A stretch of DNA of 37,234 bases from Acidimicrobiaceae bacterium (GCA_024641005.1 JAHEDX010000039.1:1-37234); one strand, 5' to 3'. Positions 7,676-16,480 are shown, counted from the first letter of the stretch. Numbers and translations: made by a program. Notes: generated by a model not told the origin, from the letters alone.

Positions 7676-8881
7676 ATGGAGTTCCGGCGCATCGAGAATC
7701 TGCCCCCGTACGTGTTCACGATCATCAACAACCTGAAGATCGAGGCACGTCGCAACGGGGCAGACGTCATCGACCTGGGATTTGGCAACCCCGACATCCC
7801 GTCGCCCGACATCGCCGTACGCAAACTTGCGGAGGCCGCCCAGAATCCGCGCAACCATCGCTACTCACTCAGTCGCGGCATCCCCAAACTGCGCGAGGCG
7901 ATCGCCGGCTACTACAAGAAGACGTGGGACGTCGATCTCGACCCCGAACTCGAGATCACCAACACGATTGGCTCGAAGGAGGGCTTCAGCCACTTGATGT
8001 GGGTGCTGCTCGATCGCGGGGACGCTGCGATCGTGCCCACGCCCAGCTACCCGATCCACATGTACGGGCCACTGTTCGCCGGCGCCGATCTGCGCCAGGT
8101 CCCGATCAGGGGGCTCAGCCATCCGGAGGCGCGTGAGAACTTCGCGGAGGACTTCTTCGAGAGCTTGCACACTGCCTACGACGTCGGCTGGCCCAAGCCG
8201 CGCGTCCTCGTGATCTCGTTTCCGCACAACCCCACCGGTGCGAGCGTCGACCTGGCGTTCATGCAGCGGGTGGTCGACTTCTGCCGCGAGCGCGACATGA
8301 TCGTCGTGCACGACTTCGCCTACGCCGATGTCGGCTTCAACGGGGTCAAGCCGCCCAGCATCCTGCAAGCCGAGGGTGCCAAGGAGGTCGCCGTCGAGCA
8401 GTACTCGATGACCAAGAGTTTCTCGATGGCGGGCTGGCGCAGTGCTTTCATGCTGGGCAACGCCGAGGTCGTGCAGGCGCTCGTCAAGCTGAAGAGCTAT
8501 CTCGACTACGGCATGTTCCAACCGGTGCAGATCGCGTCGACGGTCACGCTCAACGAAGCCTCCGATTTCCCCAAAGAGATCTGTGCGACCTACGAGCGTC
8601 GGTGCGACGCACTCATCGAGGGCTTGGCGCGTATCGGATGGGATGTTCCCAAGCCCGGTGGCACGATGTTCGTGTGGGCGCCGATTCCCGAGCCCTACGC
8701 CGAGATGACCTCGGTCGAGTTTTGTTCGATGATCGTCAACGAGTGCGACGTAGCGCTGTCCCCCGGTGTCGGTTTCGGCCCCGGCGGCGAGGGTTTCGCC
8801 CGCTTTGCACTGATCGAGAACGAGAAGCGCATCCAGCAGGCGTTGCGCAACCTGCGTCGCGGGTTGACCAAGCTCGGCTGA
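7676..8881 (+). CDS. Class I/II aminotransferase, AlaC-like
   Basis: This 401-aa PLP enzyme is of the AspC-fold type. Its N-terminus (FRRIENLPPYVFTIINNLK, then DVIDLGFGNPDIPSP) closely resembles the alanine-synthesising transaminase AlaC/YfdZ and related LL-diaminopimelate aminotransferases. IGSKEGFSHL lies in the PLP-phosphate region, followed by PSYPIHMYG, HNPTGA, HDFAYADVGF, and SMTKSFSMAGWR with the Schiff-base lysine. Arg near the C-terminus (GEGFARFAL) would bind the substrate carboxylate. It is followed after 61 bp by an ACT-domain protein, a pairing that suggests amino-acid metabolism. The transaminase class is sure; alanine as product is inference. Confidence 0.88.
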   Translation: MEFRRIENLPPYVFTIINNLKIEARRNGADVIDLGFGNPDIPSPDIAVRKLAEAAQNPRNHRYSLSRGIPKLREAIAGYYKKTWDVDLDPELEITNTIGSKEGFSHLMWVLLDRGDAAIVPTPSYPIHMYGPLFAGADLRQVPIRGLSHPEARENFAEDFFESLHTAYDVGWPKPRVLVISFPHNPTGASVDLAFMQRVVDFCRERDMIVVHDFAYADVGFNGVKPPSILQAEGAKEVAVEQYSMTKSFSMAGWRSAFMLGNAEVVQALVKLKSYLDYGMFQPVQIASTVTLNEASDFPKEICATYERRCDALIEGLARIGWDVPKPGGTMFVWAPIPEPYAEMTSVEFCSMIVNECDVALSPGVGFGPGGEGFARFALIENEKRIQQALRNLRRGLTKLG

Positions 8882-8929
8882 CCGTCGCGTCGTTCACGGC
8901 CACGAAACGCCCTCGCAACACGTCATGTC

Positions 8930-8935
8930 TACGCT
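8930..8935 (+). promoter_or_regulatory. -10 box of the ACT-protein gene
   Basis: TACGCT stands 7 nt before GTG 8943. It argues for that codon rather than ATG 8925 as the start. Confidence 0.5.
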
Positions 8936-8942
8936 CGAACCC

Positions 8943-9557
8943 GTGCATACGGTGATCGTCCGAGTCTGGTTGCCCGACCGTCCCGGAGCGCTCGGACAGG
9001 TCGCCAGCCGTATCGGTGCCGTCCGCGGTGACGTCCTCGGCATCGAGATCCTCGAGGTCGGTGGAGGTCGGGTCATCGACGAACTGGTCGTCGCGTTGCC
9101 CGACGCAGAACTCGTCGACCTGATGGTCAACGAGGTGCATGCGATCGACGGTGTCGCCGTCGAGCACGTGCGACCGATCGCCGGCGATCATTCCGACGGT
9201 GGGCTGATCGCTCTGTCCGTGGCCGCCGAGGTTGCCGAGACCGATCCCGGGAATCGGCTCGAGGCGTTCGCCGAAGGGGTGCAACGGCTCACCGAATCCG
9301 ATTGGGTGATGGTGGTTCGGGCCGGTGAAGCCGTCGCTACGTGCGGCGCGGCACCTTCGGCTGACTGGGTCACCTCGCTGATCTCCGGCAGCAGCCATCT
9401 CGGCGGATCCCACACCGCCGCGGGCGACATGTTCTGGGCAGATCTGCCGGCGGTGGGGATGTGGGTCGCGGCAGGACGAGAAGGCCGCCCGGTGCACGAA
9501 CGCGAACGAGTACGCCTCGACCTCTTCGTGCGGATCGCTGACTCGCTCTTCGGCTGA
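8943..9557 (+). CDS. ACT-domain protein with a second, unassigned domain
   Basis: A 204-aa protein. Residues 1-75 form an ACT domain (VRVWLPDRPGALGQVASRIGA, then DVLGIEILEVGGGRVIDELVV), the small-molecule sensor fold often binding amino acids. The remaining about 125 residues start near GGLIALSVAAEVAETDPGNRLEAF and include VMVVRAGEAVATCGAAP and MFWADLPAVGMWVAAGREGRPVHERE. This looks GAF-like but I cannot assign it firmly. GTG 8943 begins VHTVIVRV and has a -10 box 7 nt upstream; ATG 8925 would add six residues. It may regulate or sense the product of the upstream aminotransferase; this is inference from position. Confidence 0.8.
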   Translation: MHTVIVRVWLPDRPGALGQVASRIGAVRGDVLGIEILEVGGGRVIDELVVALPDAELVDLMVNEVHAIDGVAVEHVRPIAGDHSDGGLIALSVAAEVAETDPGNRLEAFAEGVQRLTESDWVMVVRAGEAVATCGAAPSADWVTSLISGSSHLGGSHTAAGDMFWADLPAVGMWVAAGREGRPVHERERVRLDLFVRIADSLFG

Positions 9558-9570
9558 GCGGATCTCGTCG

Positions 9571-11079
9571 CTAGTCGGTCGCCCAACCTCGGGATCGCTC
9601 GACGGCCCGCAACCACTGCGCGTGTGCCAGATCGGTGAACGTCCGGTCTGGTTCGGGCTCGAAGGTCGCGTCGAGCTGCCAAGTGGACTGAATCGCGTCG
9701 AGGTCCGGCCAGACACCTTCGGCCAGGCCGGCCAGGAACGCTGCGCCCAGAGCGGTCGTCTCCTGATCTACCGGTCGGCGCACGGTGGCGCCGAGTTGAT
9801 CTGCCTGCATCTGCAACATGAAGTCCATGACCGACGCTCCGCCGTCGACACGCAGGTCGGTGATCGGAGTACCGCTCGCCGCCACCATCGCGTCGACGAC
9901 ATCGCGGGTTTGATATGCCATCGCCTCGACCACGGCCCTCGTGATGTGAGCCCTGGTGGTGCCACGGGTGATCCCGACGATGGTCCCGCGGGCATACGGG
10001 TCCCACCACGGTGAGCCCAGCCCGGTGAATGCCGGCACGACGTACACACCGCCGCTGTCCTGAACGCTCTGGGCCAACGGTCCGGTCTGGGCGGCGTCGT
10101 CGATGATGTTGATGCCGTCACGCAGCCATTGGATCGCGGCGCCGGTGACGAAGATCGCACCTTCCAGGGCGTACGCGACGGTTCCGTCGGCGAGTTCCCA
10201 GGCGATCGTCGTGAGCATGCCGGGTGTCGGCGCCGGACAGGTCGATCCGACATTGAGTAGCACGAAGCTGCCGGTCCCGTAGGTGTTCTTGGCCATGCCC
10301 GGCTCGAAGCAGGCCTGTCCGAACAGGGCCGCCTGTTGATCTCCGGCGACTCCGCTGACCGGGATTCCCGCCGGCACGGCGCTCGTCTCGGCTGTGACAC
10401 CGAACCGACCGCTCGACGGGTGCACCTCTGGAAGCGCCGCGATCGGAATGTCGAGCAAGGCGCAGAGCTCGGGGCTCCACCGTCGTTCGACGATGTCGTA
10501 GAGCATCGTGCGGCTGGCGTTGGTGACGTCGGTGGCGTGGACGCTGCCACCGGTCAGATGCCAGATCAGCCACGTGTCGATCGTGCCGAGCGCGAGATCG
10601 GCGTCGACGGGAATGTCGCGGTGGTGAAGCATCCATTCGAACTTGGTGCCGCTGAAATAGGGGTCGAGTACCAGGCCGGTTTGGGAGCGGACCAGATCGA
10701 GATGGCCTTCGTCGGCGAGCTGGTCGCAGCGTGCTGCGGTACGGCGGTCCTGCCACACGATTGCGTTGCCGTACGGCACGCCCGTCGACCGGCTCCAGGC
10801 GACAACGGTCTCGCGCTGATTCGTGATGCCGATCGCAGCGACCGACTCGCGTCCCACCTCGTCGACCACCTCGCACAACGTGGCGACGGCCGCCGCCCAG
10901 ATCTCCTCGGCATCGTGCTCGACCCACCCGGGCTGCGGAAAGTGCTGAGCGAACTCGCGGTACGCGGATACGGCGGGGCGCCCATCGACGAACACGGCCC
11001 TGCTGCGAACACCGGTGGTGCCGGCGTCGATCGCGACCACGCAGGTGTCGTTGCTCACGGTCGTGACCGTATCCGACAT
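9571..11079 (-). CDS. glpK: Glycerol kinase
   Basis: A 502-aa FGGY-family kinase converting glycerol to glycerol 3-phosphate. It shows the phosphate-1 loop (VVAIDAGTTGVRSRAV), the glycerol-binding region GNAIVWQDRRT, TDVTNASRTMLYDI, GDQQAALFGQ, NTYGTGSF, and DGGASVMDFMLQMQAD in the C-terminal lobe. Length is typical. I start at ATG 11079 (MSDTVTTV); a longer upstream frame covers the neighbouring membrane-protein gene and is not family-like. It lies 4 bp after that gene, forming a two-gene unit. No glycerol facilitator gene is present nearby. Confidence 0.95.
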   Translation of the reverse strand: MSDTVTTVSNDTCVVAIDAGTTGVRSRAVFVDGRPAVSAYREFAQHFPQPGWVEHDAEEIWAAAVATLCEVVDEVGRESVAAIGITNQRETVVAWSRSTGVPYGNAIVWQDRRTAARCDQLADEGHLDLVRSQTGLVLDPYFSGTKFEWMLHHRDIPVDADLALGTIDTWLIWHLTGGSVHATDVTNASRTMLYDIVERRWSPELCALLDIPIAALPEVHPSSGRFGVTAETSAVPAGIPVSGVAGDQQAALFGQACFEPGMAKNTYGTGSFVLLNVGSTCPAPTPGMLTTIAWELADGTVAYALEGAIFVTGAAIQWLRDGINIIDDAAQTGPLAQSVQDSGGVYVVPAFTGLGSPWWDPYARGTIVGITRGTTRAHITRAVVEAMAYQTRDVVDAMVAASGTPITDLRVDGGASVMDFMLQMQADQLGATVRRPVDQETTALGAAFLAGLAEGVWPDLDAIQSTWQLDATFEPEPDRTFTDLAHAQWLRAVERSRGWATD

Positions 11080-11083
11080 CGGC

Positions 11084-11431
11084 TCAGCGACGCCGCTTGT
11101 GGTTCCTGCTGTCGCCACCGCCCGTTCGGCTGGTGGGTGCCGGCTTCGGGCGTGGTGAGTTGACCTCGGGCGCCGTGGTGGTCGACTTGGAGCCTCGCGT
11201 CGGTGCCTCCGCGCGGAGTTCTCTGAGGCTCTTGCGCTGATAGCCGAACTTGGCGAGGACGTAGCCGAAACCCAGGTACAAGGGGCCACTGACCAGGAGC
11301 CCGAGGATGATGCCCGCAAGTGGGGTCGAACGGAAGAACAGGACGAACAGCACGCCCATGATGCCGACGTACAACAACCATTCACGGAACATCCGCTGCC
11401 ACGGAACCGGACGAGATGCATCCCAAGCCAC
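11084..11431 (-). CDS. Small two-helix membrane protein
   Basis: This 115-aa protein has two transmembrane segments, about residues 18-34 (WLLYVGIMGVLFVLFF) and 38-60 (LAGIILGLLVSGPLYLGFGYVLA). A basic, Pro/Ser/Thr-rich C-terminal tail ends KRRR. The shape recalls the DUF4229-type small actinobacterial membrane proteins, but I cannot confirm this. GTG 11431 has an AGGA sequence about 9 nt upstream, so unlike many neighbours it looks Shine-Dalgarno led. It precedes glpK by 4 bp and is divergent from pfkA. Confidence 0.7.
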   Translation of the reverse strand: MAWDASRPVPWQRMFREWLLYVGIMGVLFVLFFRSTPLAGIILGLLVSGPLYLGFGYVLAKFGYQRKSLRELRAEAPTRGSKSTTTAPEVNSPRPKPAPTSRTGGGDSRNHKRRR

Positions 11432-11513
11432 GAATCATTTCCTAGCAGCTCCGCCATGTCTCTCGAAAGCGACGTGGAGTGCTGTAAGCGTTTGCAGTGG
11501 CGGCTTCGTCTCG

Positions 11514-11519
11514 TAGTAT
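11514..11519 (+). promoter_or_regulatory. -10 box of the phosphofructokinase gene
   Basis: TAGTAT, near consensus, is 8 nt before GTG 11528. Confidence 0.6.
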
Positions 11520-11527
11520 CCCCGTTC

Positions 11528-12562
11528 GTGCGAGTCGGAGTGTTGACCGGTGGCGGAGACTGCCCGGGCCTCAACGCCGTGCTGCGCGCCGTCGTACGCA
11601 AAGGCGAGCGTTACTACGGCGACGAGATCGTGGGATTCCGCGACGCGTGGGACGGCGTCATGGATCGCCGTACGACCCCGCTCACCATCGAGACGATGCG
11701 CGGCCTGCTCCCGCGCGGCGGCACGGTGCTCGGAACCAGACGCGGCAGCCCATTCGACCGGCCCGAGGGCGTCGATCAGGTCGAGGCCACGATGTCCGAC
11801 ATGGGCATCGACGGGCTGATCGTCATCGGTGGCAACGGGTCACTCAGCGTCGCGAACAAGTTGTACACCGAGCGGGGCATCCCGATCGTGGGTATCCCGA
11901 AGACGATCGACAACGACATCGAGGGAACCGAGGTCACGTTCGGATTCAACACGGCGGTCCAGATCGCGACCGACGCGATCGACCGTCTGCACACCACTGC
12001 CGAGAGCCACGACAGGGTGATGGTGGTCGAGGTCATGGGTCGGCACAGCGGATGGATCGCCACGCACGCAGGGATCGCGGGCGGCGCAACGGTCGTGATG
12101 ATCCCCGAGCGTCCCTTCAACATCGAAGAGGTGTGCGATCGCATCACCCGGCGGCATCAGCGTGGCCGGTTCGCGTCGATCGTGGTGGTCGCCGAGGGGG
12201 CGCTGCCGCTTCCCGGCACCATCGAGGTCGCCGACCGCGAGGTCGACCAGTTCGGTCACATCCAACTCGGCGGCATCGGTGCGCTCGTCGCACAGGAGAT
12301 TCGTGCCCGTACCGGTTTCGAGACCCGACCGGTGCTGCTCGGACATGTCCAACGAGGCGGAACGCCGACCGCGGCCGACCGTGTGCTCTCGACTCGTTTC
12401 GGTGTGGAAGCGATCGATGCGGTTCACCGGGGCGCGTGGGGGCAGATGGTCGCGCTGCAGGCCGATCGAATCGTCGAGGTTCCCCTGTCGCAGGTGGCGG
12501 GGCGCACCCGTCAGCTCGACCTGTCGTTGTTCGACGACGTCGCCCAGGTCTTCTTCGCCTGA
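11528..12562 (+). CDS. pfkA: 6-phosphofructokinase, PfkA superfamily
   Basis: A 344-aa glycolytic enzyme phosphorylating fructose 6-phosphate. It contains VGVLTGGGDCPGLNA at the N-terminus, LGTRRGSP, the nucleotide/metal site VIGGNGSLSVA, the active-site PKTIDNDIEGTE, MGRHSGWIA, IPERPF and LGHVQRGGTPTAADR. PKTIDND places it near the actinobacterial mixed-substrate group (as in Streptomyces PfkA2). The Gly after GGN fits ATP rather than pyrophosphate use, but the residue equivalent to Asp103 of E. coli PfkA is Asn. GTG 11528 is supported by the -10 box and by the immediate start of the first strand. It ends 18 bp from the convergent lipoprotein gene. Confidence 0.92.
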   Translation: MRVGVLTGGGDCPGLNAVLRAVVRKGERYYGDEIVGFRDAWDGVMDRRTTPLTIETMRGLLPRGGTVLGTRRGSPFDRPEGVDQVEATMSDMGIDGLIVIGGNGSLSVANKLYTERGIPIVGIPKTIDNDIEGTEVTFGFNTAVQIATDAIDRLHTTAESHDRVMVVEVMGRHSGWIATHAGIAGGATVVMIPERPFNIEEVCDRITRRHQRGRFASIVVVAEGALPLPGTIEVADREVDQFGHIQLGGIGALVAQEIRARTGFETRPVLLGHVQRGGTPTAADRVLSTRFGVEAIDAVHRGAWGQMVALQADRIVEVPLSQVAGRTRQLDLSLFDDVAQVFFA

Positions 12563-12580
12563 GCCGGCGTCGCCCAGCCG

Positions 12581-13174
12581 TCAGACCCCTGCCGGCAGGG
12601 CCGGATACGCAGGCTGGGCTGTCTGCACGAAACCCGGATAGTCGTAGATCCGCAACGGGTCCGAAGTGGTGTCACCGTCCGGCTTCGGCCATGCCACTTC
12701 CTCACCGTTGATCACGAGTTGCACGGACTCGACGCCTTCGATCTCGGTGGCCGTGTACACGATCTGGGCGATCGCCTGGGACAGGCTTTGGCCGGTGAGA
12801 TCCGACAGTTCGTCGGTGAGGTCGAGGATCAGGATCTGCCCTTTCGAGCGGGCGGAGATCAGTTCGGTCGACGGCGGGATGAACGAGCTGTACTGCGCCG
12901 CGATCTCGTCGTCGTTCGGCCCCAGCAGCAAGATTCTGATGAGGTCCTCCCGCTGGGCGGCATCGCGTGGGACCGAGCGCAACAGGCGCTCCTCGCCGGG
13001 TGCGACGAGATAGATCCGGTCGGCGCCGAAAGCGTCTGATCCCGATGAGCTGCCGGCGATCGCCAGGCTGCGTTCGTCTTCGGGAAGATCACGCGGTGCC
13101 GAATCGGTCGGGATGCCACAGGCGCCGAGTGCGAACACCACGGCTGCGATGAGGAGCACACGCTTGGCCATCAT
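12581..13174 (-). CDS. GerMN-domain lipoprotein (LpqB-like, short form)
   Basis: A 197-aa lipoprotein. It has a signal peptide KRVLLIAAVVFALGAC with a lipobox (LGAC), a short linker, and a GerMN domain (about residues 50-175) with LIRILLLGPNDDE, ISARSKGQILILDLTDEL and LSQAIAQIVYTATEIEGVESVQLVINGE. It lacks the C-terminal propeller of mycobacterial LpqB, which is encoded after mtrA-mtrB and modulates that system. Here too it follows a kinase gene, overlapping its stop (ATGA), so it probably acts with that kinase outside the membrane. An alternative ATG one codon later is equally possible. Confidence 0.85.
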   Translation of the reverse strand: MMAKRVLLIAAVVFALGACGIPTDSAPRDLPEDERSLAIAGSSSGSDAFGADRIYLVAPGEERLLRSVPRDAAQREDLIRILLLGPNDDEIAAQYSSFIPPSTELISARSKGQILILDLTDELSDLTGQSLSQAIAQIVYTATEIEGVESVQLVINGEEVAWPKPDGDTTSDPLRIYDYPGFVQTAQPAYPALPAGV

Positions 13175-14640
13175 TCGTCGAGCTCCTCAGCTGGGAGCTC
13201 GATCACGAACCGCGCTCCCGGTTCGCCATCGAGCCGATCCTCGATCCATACCCGTCCACCGTGCATACGTACATGTTCGTCGACGAGAGCGAGTCCGAGC
13301 CCTGCACCATCGCTCGATGCGCGCCGCCCGGCGACGCCGCCCCGCGCGAACCGCTCGAAGATCAGTCCTCGCTCACTCTCGGGCACACCTGTGCCGTGGT
13401 CCTCGACCGCGATCCGGATCGCGGACACGGGTTGGTCAGGCGGATCGACCTCCGTGATCGAGATCTCCGGTGATCCACCGCCATGGAGGCGTGCGTTGTC
13501 GATCAGGTTGGCGACGACCCGGGCGAGGCGCCTGCGGTCACCGTTGATGAGCACCATCTCGGCGCGCGGCGACACCACGATCGGCGTCTGCGGCATGCTG
13601 CTGACACCGACCGCTTGGCGCACGAACTCGGCCGCGATCAGTTCTTCCATGTGCAGGCGTACCGCTCCGGCATCGAACCGGCTGATCTCGAGGAGGTCCT
13701 CGACGAGGCCCTGGAACCGGACGACATCGCCCTTGAGCAGGTCGAGTGCCGCCTGGGCCCGTTCGGGCATCTCGTCGCGTCGCGCGTCCATCACTTCGAC
13801 CGATGCCGACAGCGTCATCAGAGGTGACCGCAGCTCGTGGCTGACGTCGGACGCGAATCTCGCATCACGCTCGATGCGACTCTGCAGGGCGGTGGCCATG
13901 TCGTTGAACGAGTTCGCCAGCACGCTGAGATCGGGGTCTTCGGTGGGTTCGAGGCGAGTGTCGAGGCGTCCACCGGCGATGGCCTTGGCGGCCTGTGCCG
14001 CCACGCCCACCGGTCTCACGGCGCGACGGGCGGCGAATGACCCGGCCAGGACCGCGAGTGCAGTGGTGATCATGCCGCCGAGCACCAGCGAGAGACGGAC
14101 CGACTGCAAGGTGTTGTCGACCTCGTCGAGGCTGAAGAACTCGAAGTAGGCCGCGTCGGAGGTCGCGAGCTGATACCCGACGACGATGTTCGGCTCGTTC
14201 TCGACATTGACGATCATGCGGGACGCGACTCCGTCCGCGATCACCCGGTCGACCAGTGCCTGGGGGAGTTGGTTCTGGTCGTAGCCGGCACGTCCAGGGG
14301 TCCACAGTTCGTTGTACCAGACCAGCGGACGCTGAACCCCGAGGTCTTCGAGCCTCGTCATGGCCGGTTGTGCTGTGGCCGGGCTGCCGCGCAGTGCTTC
14401 CACGACGATCGAGGCGTTACGACGCGCGGCGGCCCTGGCGTCGTTGTCGCGCTGCTGCACGACGCTGGTACGGGTGAAGCCGTAGGTGATGAACGCCAGG
14501 AAGAGCGAAAGCATCAGGGCGCCCATCGTGAAGATCAGCATGATGCGTCGTCGCAGGCCCCATGCCCGCTTGGTCGGTTCCCCCAGCGAGACGGCGCCGA
14601 AGCCGTCGAGTGCTTCGGGATCCGTTGCGCTGCTGGTCAC
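13171..14640 (-). CDS. Sensor histidine kinase, MtrB-like
   Basis: This 489-aa membrane kinase has a cytoplasmic N-terminus, TM1 at about residues 32-52 (IMLIFTMGALMLSLFLAFITYGF), an extracytoplasmic sensor region of about 130 residues, TM2 at about 183-203, a HAMP domain, HisKA with the phospho-acceptor His in FASDVSHELRSPL, and a HATPase domain with NLIDNARLHGGG, DHGTGVP and GAGLGLALVDEH. It lies 28 bp after the response regulator gene and overlaps the lipoprotein gene, the order of mtrA-mtrB-lpqB. A role in envelope or cell-division control is inferred from that resemblance. Confidence 0.9.
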   Translation of the reverse strand: MTSSATDPEALDGFGAVSLGEPTKRAWGLRRRIMLIFTMGALMLSLFLAFITYGFTRTSVVQQRDNDARAAARRNASIVVEALRGSPATAQPAMTRLEDLGVQRPLVWYNELWTPGRAGYDQNQLPQALVDRVIADGVASRMIVNVENEPNIVVGYQLATSDAAYFEFFSLDEVDNTLQSVRLSLVLGGMITTALAVLAGSFAARRAVRPVGVAAQAAKAIAGGRLDTRLEPTEDPDLSVLANSFNDMATALQSRIERDARFASDVSHELRSPLMTLSASVEVMDARRDEMPERAQAALDLLKGDVVRFQGLVEDLLEISRFDAGAVRLHMEELIAAEFVRQAVGVSSMPQTPIVVSPRAEMVLINGDRRRLARVVANLIDNARLHGGGSPEISITEVDPPDQPVSAIRIAVEDHGTGVPESERGLIFERFARGGVAGRRASSDGAGLGLALVDEHVRMHGGRVWIEDRLDGEPGARFVIELPAEELDE

Positions 14641-14668
14641 GAACGGTCACCCACGGGAGGCCTCGGGG

Positions 14669-15349
14669 TCACGTCTGGAGACGATAACCGAGGCCGCGGA
14701 CCGTGACGACGTGGCGAGGGTTCGCCGGGTCCTGCTCGACCTTGGTACGCAGCCGGCGGACATGCACGTCGACCAGGCGTCCGTCACCGAAGTAGTCGTA
14801 GCCCCACACCTTGTCGAGCAGCGCTTCGCGGCTGAACACCTTGCCGGGGTTCTCGGCGAGCTCGCACAACAGGCGGAATTCGGTCTTGGTGAGGTGCACC
14901 TCGTGTCCGCTCTGCAGCACCTTGCCCTCTTCGGGTATCAGTTCGAGGTCACCGAAGACGAGGCGAGCGTGCGAGGGCGACGACGGGCGGATCCGTCGCA
15001 GCAGGGCGCGGATTCGTGCCGACAACTCTTTTGCGGCGAACGGCTTCGTGAGATAGTCGTCGGCGCCCGCTTCGAGGCCTGCGACGATGTCGTGGGTGTC
15101 GTTGCGCGCGGTCACCATCACGACCGGAACGTCACTGGTGCGTCGGATGGTGCGGCACAGCTCGAACCCATCGATGCCGGGCAACATGATGTCGATCAGT
15201 ACGACATCGGGCGTGATGATGTTGAACAGCTCGATCGCCTCTTCGCCACTCCCGGCTTCGTCGACGGTCCAGCCCTCGTCCTCGAGGGCGAGCTTCACCG
15301 CCGAACGGATGCGTTCGTCGTCCTCCACGGCCAGGATGCGGGTTCCCAC
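14669..15349 (-). CDS. OmpR-family response regulator, MtrA-like
   Basis: A 226-aa regulator. The receiver domain (residues 1-115) has the acidic pair EDD, the phospho-acceptor Asp in VVLIDIMLPG, the switch Thr in MVTARND, and KPF. The C-terminal winged helix has TKTEFRLLCELAENPGKVFSRE, VWGYDY and VDVHVRRLRTKVE. This is close to actinobacterial MtrA. GTG 15349 is chosen because CATCAT ends 6 nt upstream and VGTRILAVEDD then opens the receiver; an ATG at 15367 adds six residues. A small inverted repeat (CCTCA-AAAC-TGAGG, 15362-15375) lies in its promoter region. It is the first gene of the three-gene unit. Confidence 0.92.
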   Translation of the reverse strand: MGTRILAVEDDERIRSAVKLALEDEGWTVDEAGSGEEAIELFNIITPDVVLIDIMLPGIDGFELCRTIRRTSDVPVVMVTARNDTHDIVAGLEAGADDYLTKPFAAKELSARIRALLRRIRPSSPSHARLVFGDLELIPEEGKVLQSGHEVHLTKTEFRLLCELAENPGKVFSREALLDKVWGYDYFGDGRLVDVHVRRLRTKVEQDPANPRHVVTVRGLGYRLQT

Positions 15350-15395
15350 CCACACATGATGCCTCAAAACTGAGGTGAATCACGGGCATTGCCGC

Positions 15396-16190
15396 TCAGA
15401 TGGAACGAATTGCCGCGAGCACTGCCTGATGGACACCGGGTGCCGCGGCCAACAGCTGTTCGGGGCGGGCCCTTCCGCCGTCGAAGTCACTCGTGAGCGC
15501 GCCGGCTTCACGGGCGATCAGCTCGCCCGCGGCGGCGTCCCAGGCATTGAGGTGTAGTTCGTAGTAGGCGTCGAGACGGCCGCAGGCCACCATGCACAGG
15601 TCGACGGCCGCGGAGCCGAGTCGTCGGATGTCGCGGACCCGTGCGATGAGTTCGGTCAGGAACTCGGCTTGTTGACGCCGGGTTTCGGCGCGATAGCCGA
15701 AGCCAGTGCCGACCAGTGCCAATGCCAGTTCGGTTTGCGAGCTGGCCGAGATCGCCGCTCCGTCGCGGGTCGCTCCGGCACCGAGCGCAGCCGTGAACAT
15801 CTCGTTCATCGGCGGCACGAAGACTGCTCCCGCTTGCATCTCGCCCTCGTAGGCGACTGCGATCGAGCACGACCACGCAGGTTGGTCGTAGACGAAGTTG
15901 GTCGTGCCGTCGATCGGATCGATGAACCAGGCGTACCCGCTGCTGCCGTCGTCGGCGGTGCCTTCCTCGCCGATGATCGCGTCGAGGGGCCGCAGCCGCC
16001 TCAGTTCACCGACGATGTGGGCTTCGGCGGCCCGGTCGAACTCGGTGACGACGTCCGTTCTCGAGGATTTCGTGTCACCACCCATCCGGATGGTGGAGCG
16101 GCGACCGTGCAGGGCGATCGTGCCGGCCTCGCGTGACAGGCGTTCGGCGAGCGCTCGCAGCGTGGCTCGATCTGTTGCGGTGGGATTCAC
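15396..16190 (-). CDS. Inositol monophosphatase family protein
   Basis: A 264-aa Mg-dependent, lithium-sensitive-type phosphatase. It has the metal-site motifs IIGEEG and WFIDPIDGTTNFV, and the C-terminal WDAAAGELIAREAG. It probably dephosphorylates inositol phosphate (for phosphatidylinositol and PIM synthesis) or a related sugar phosphate such as histidinol phosphate; the substrate cannot be fixed from sequence. GTG 16190 overlaps the upstream stop (GTGA) and matches the usual N-terminus; a longer ATG frame would cover the membrane-protein gene. Confidence 0.9.
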   Translation of the reverse strand: MNPTATDRATLRALAERLSREAGTIALHGRRSTIRMGGDTKSSRTDVVTEFDRAAEAHIVGELRRLRPLDAIIGEEGTADDGSSGYAWFIDPIDGTTNFVYDQPAWSCSIAVAYEGEMQAGAVFVPPMNEMFTAALGAGATRDGAAISASSQTELALALVGTGFGYRAETRRQQAEFLTELIARVRDIRRLGSAAVDLCMVACGRLDAYYELHLNAWDAAAGELIAREAGALTSDFDGGRARPEQLLAAAPGVHQAVLAAIRSI

Positions 16191-16468
16191 AGCGGGGCGT
16201 GACCGGCGCGCTCGCGGTCGGAGATCTCGCGCCATTCACCCATCGCCCGCAGCGCCAGTACCGAGACGATCGCCATGCCACCGGCAGACATCACGGCGCC
16301 GACCAGCAAGCCGATCCCCTTCGGCACCGCGCAGTCGCCGTCGCACTGCAGATCGACGAGGGCGTAACCGATCAGACCACCCGCCAGCCCGCCGAGCAGG
16401 ATGACGACGAACGCAATGATGCGGGCGGCGACCGGAGGGATCGCCGAGAGGGGACGTTGCTCCGACAC
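16187..16468 (-). CDS. Small two-helix membrane protein
   Basis: A 93-aa protein with TM1 at about residues 15-38 (ARIIAFVVILLGGLAGGLIGYALV) and TM2 at about 50-73 (GIGLLVGAVMSAGGMAIVSVLAL). A loop between them has two cysteines (LQCDGDCAV). The tail is charged (GEWREISDRER). I recognise no family. GTG 16468 is supported by TAGGCT 6 nt upstream. It is coupled to the inositol phosphatase gene through a 4-nt overlap. Confidence 0.72.
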   Translation of the reverse strand: MSEQRPLSAIPPVAARIIAFVVILLGGLAGGLIGYALVDLQCDGDCAVPKGIGLLVGAVMSAGGMAIVSVLALRAMGEWREISDRERAGHAPL

Positions 16469-16474
16469 GCCTTC

Positions 16475-16480
16475 AGCCTA
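16475..16480 (-). promoter_or_regulatory. -10 box of the membrane protein/inositol phosphatase unit
   Basis: TAGGCT on the minus strand lies 6 nt before GTG 16468. Confidence 0.5.
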
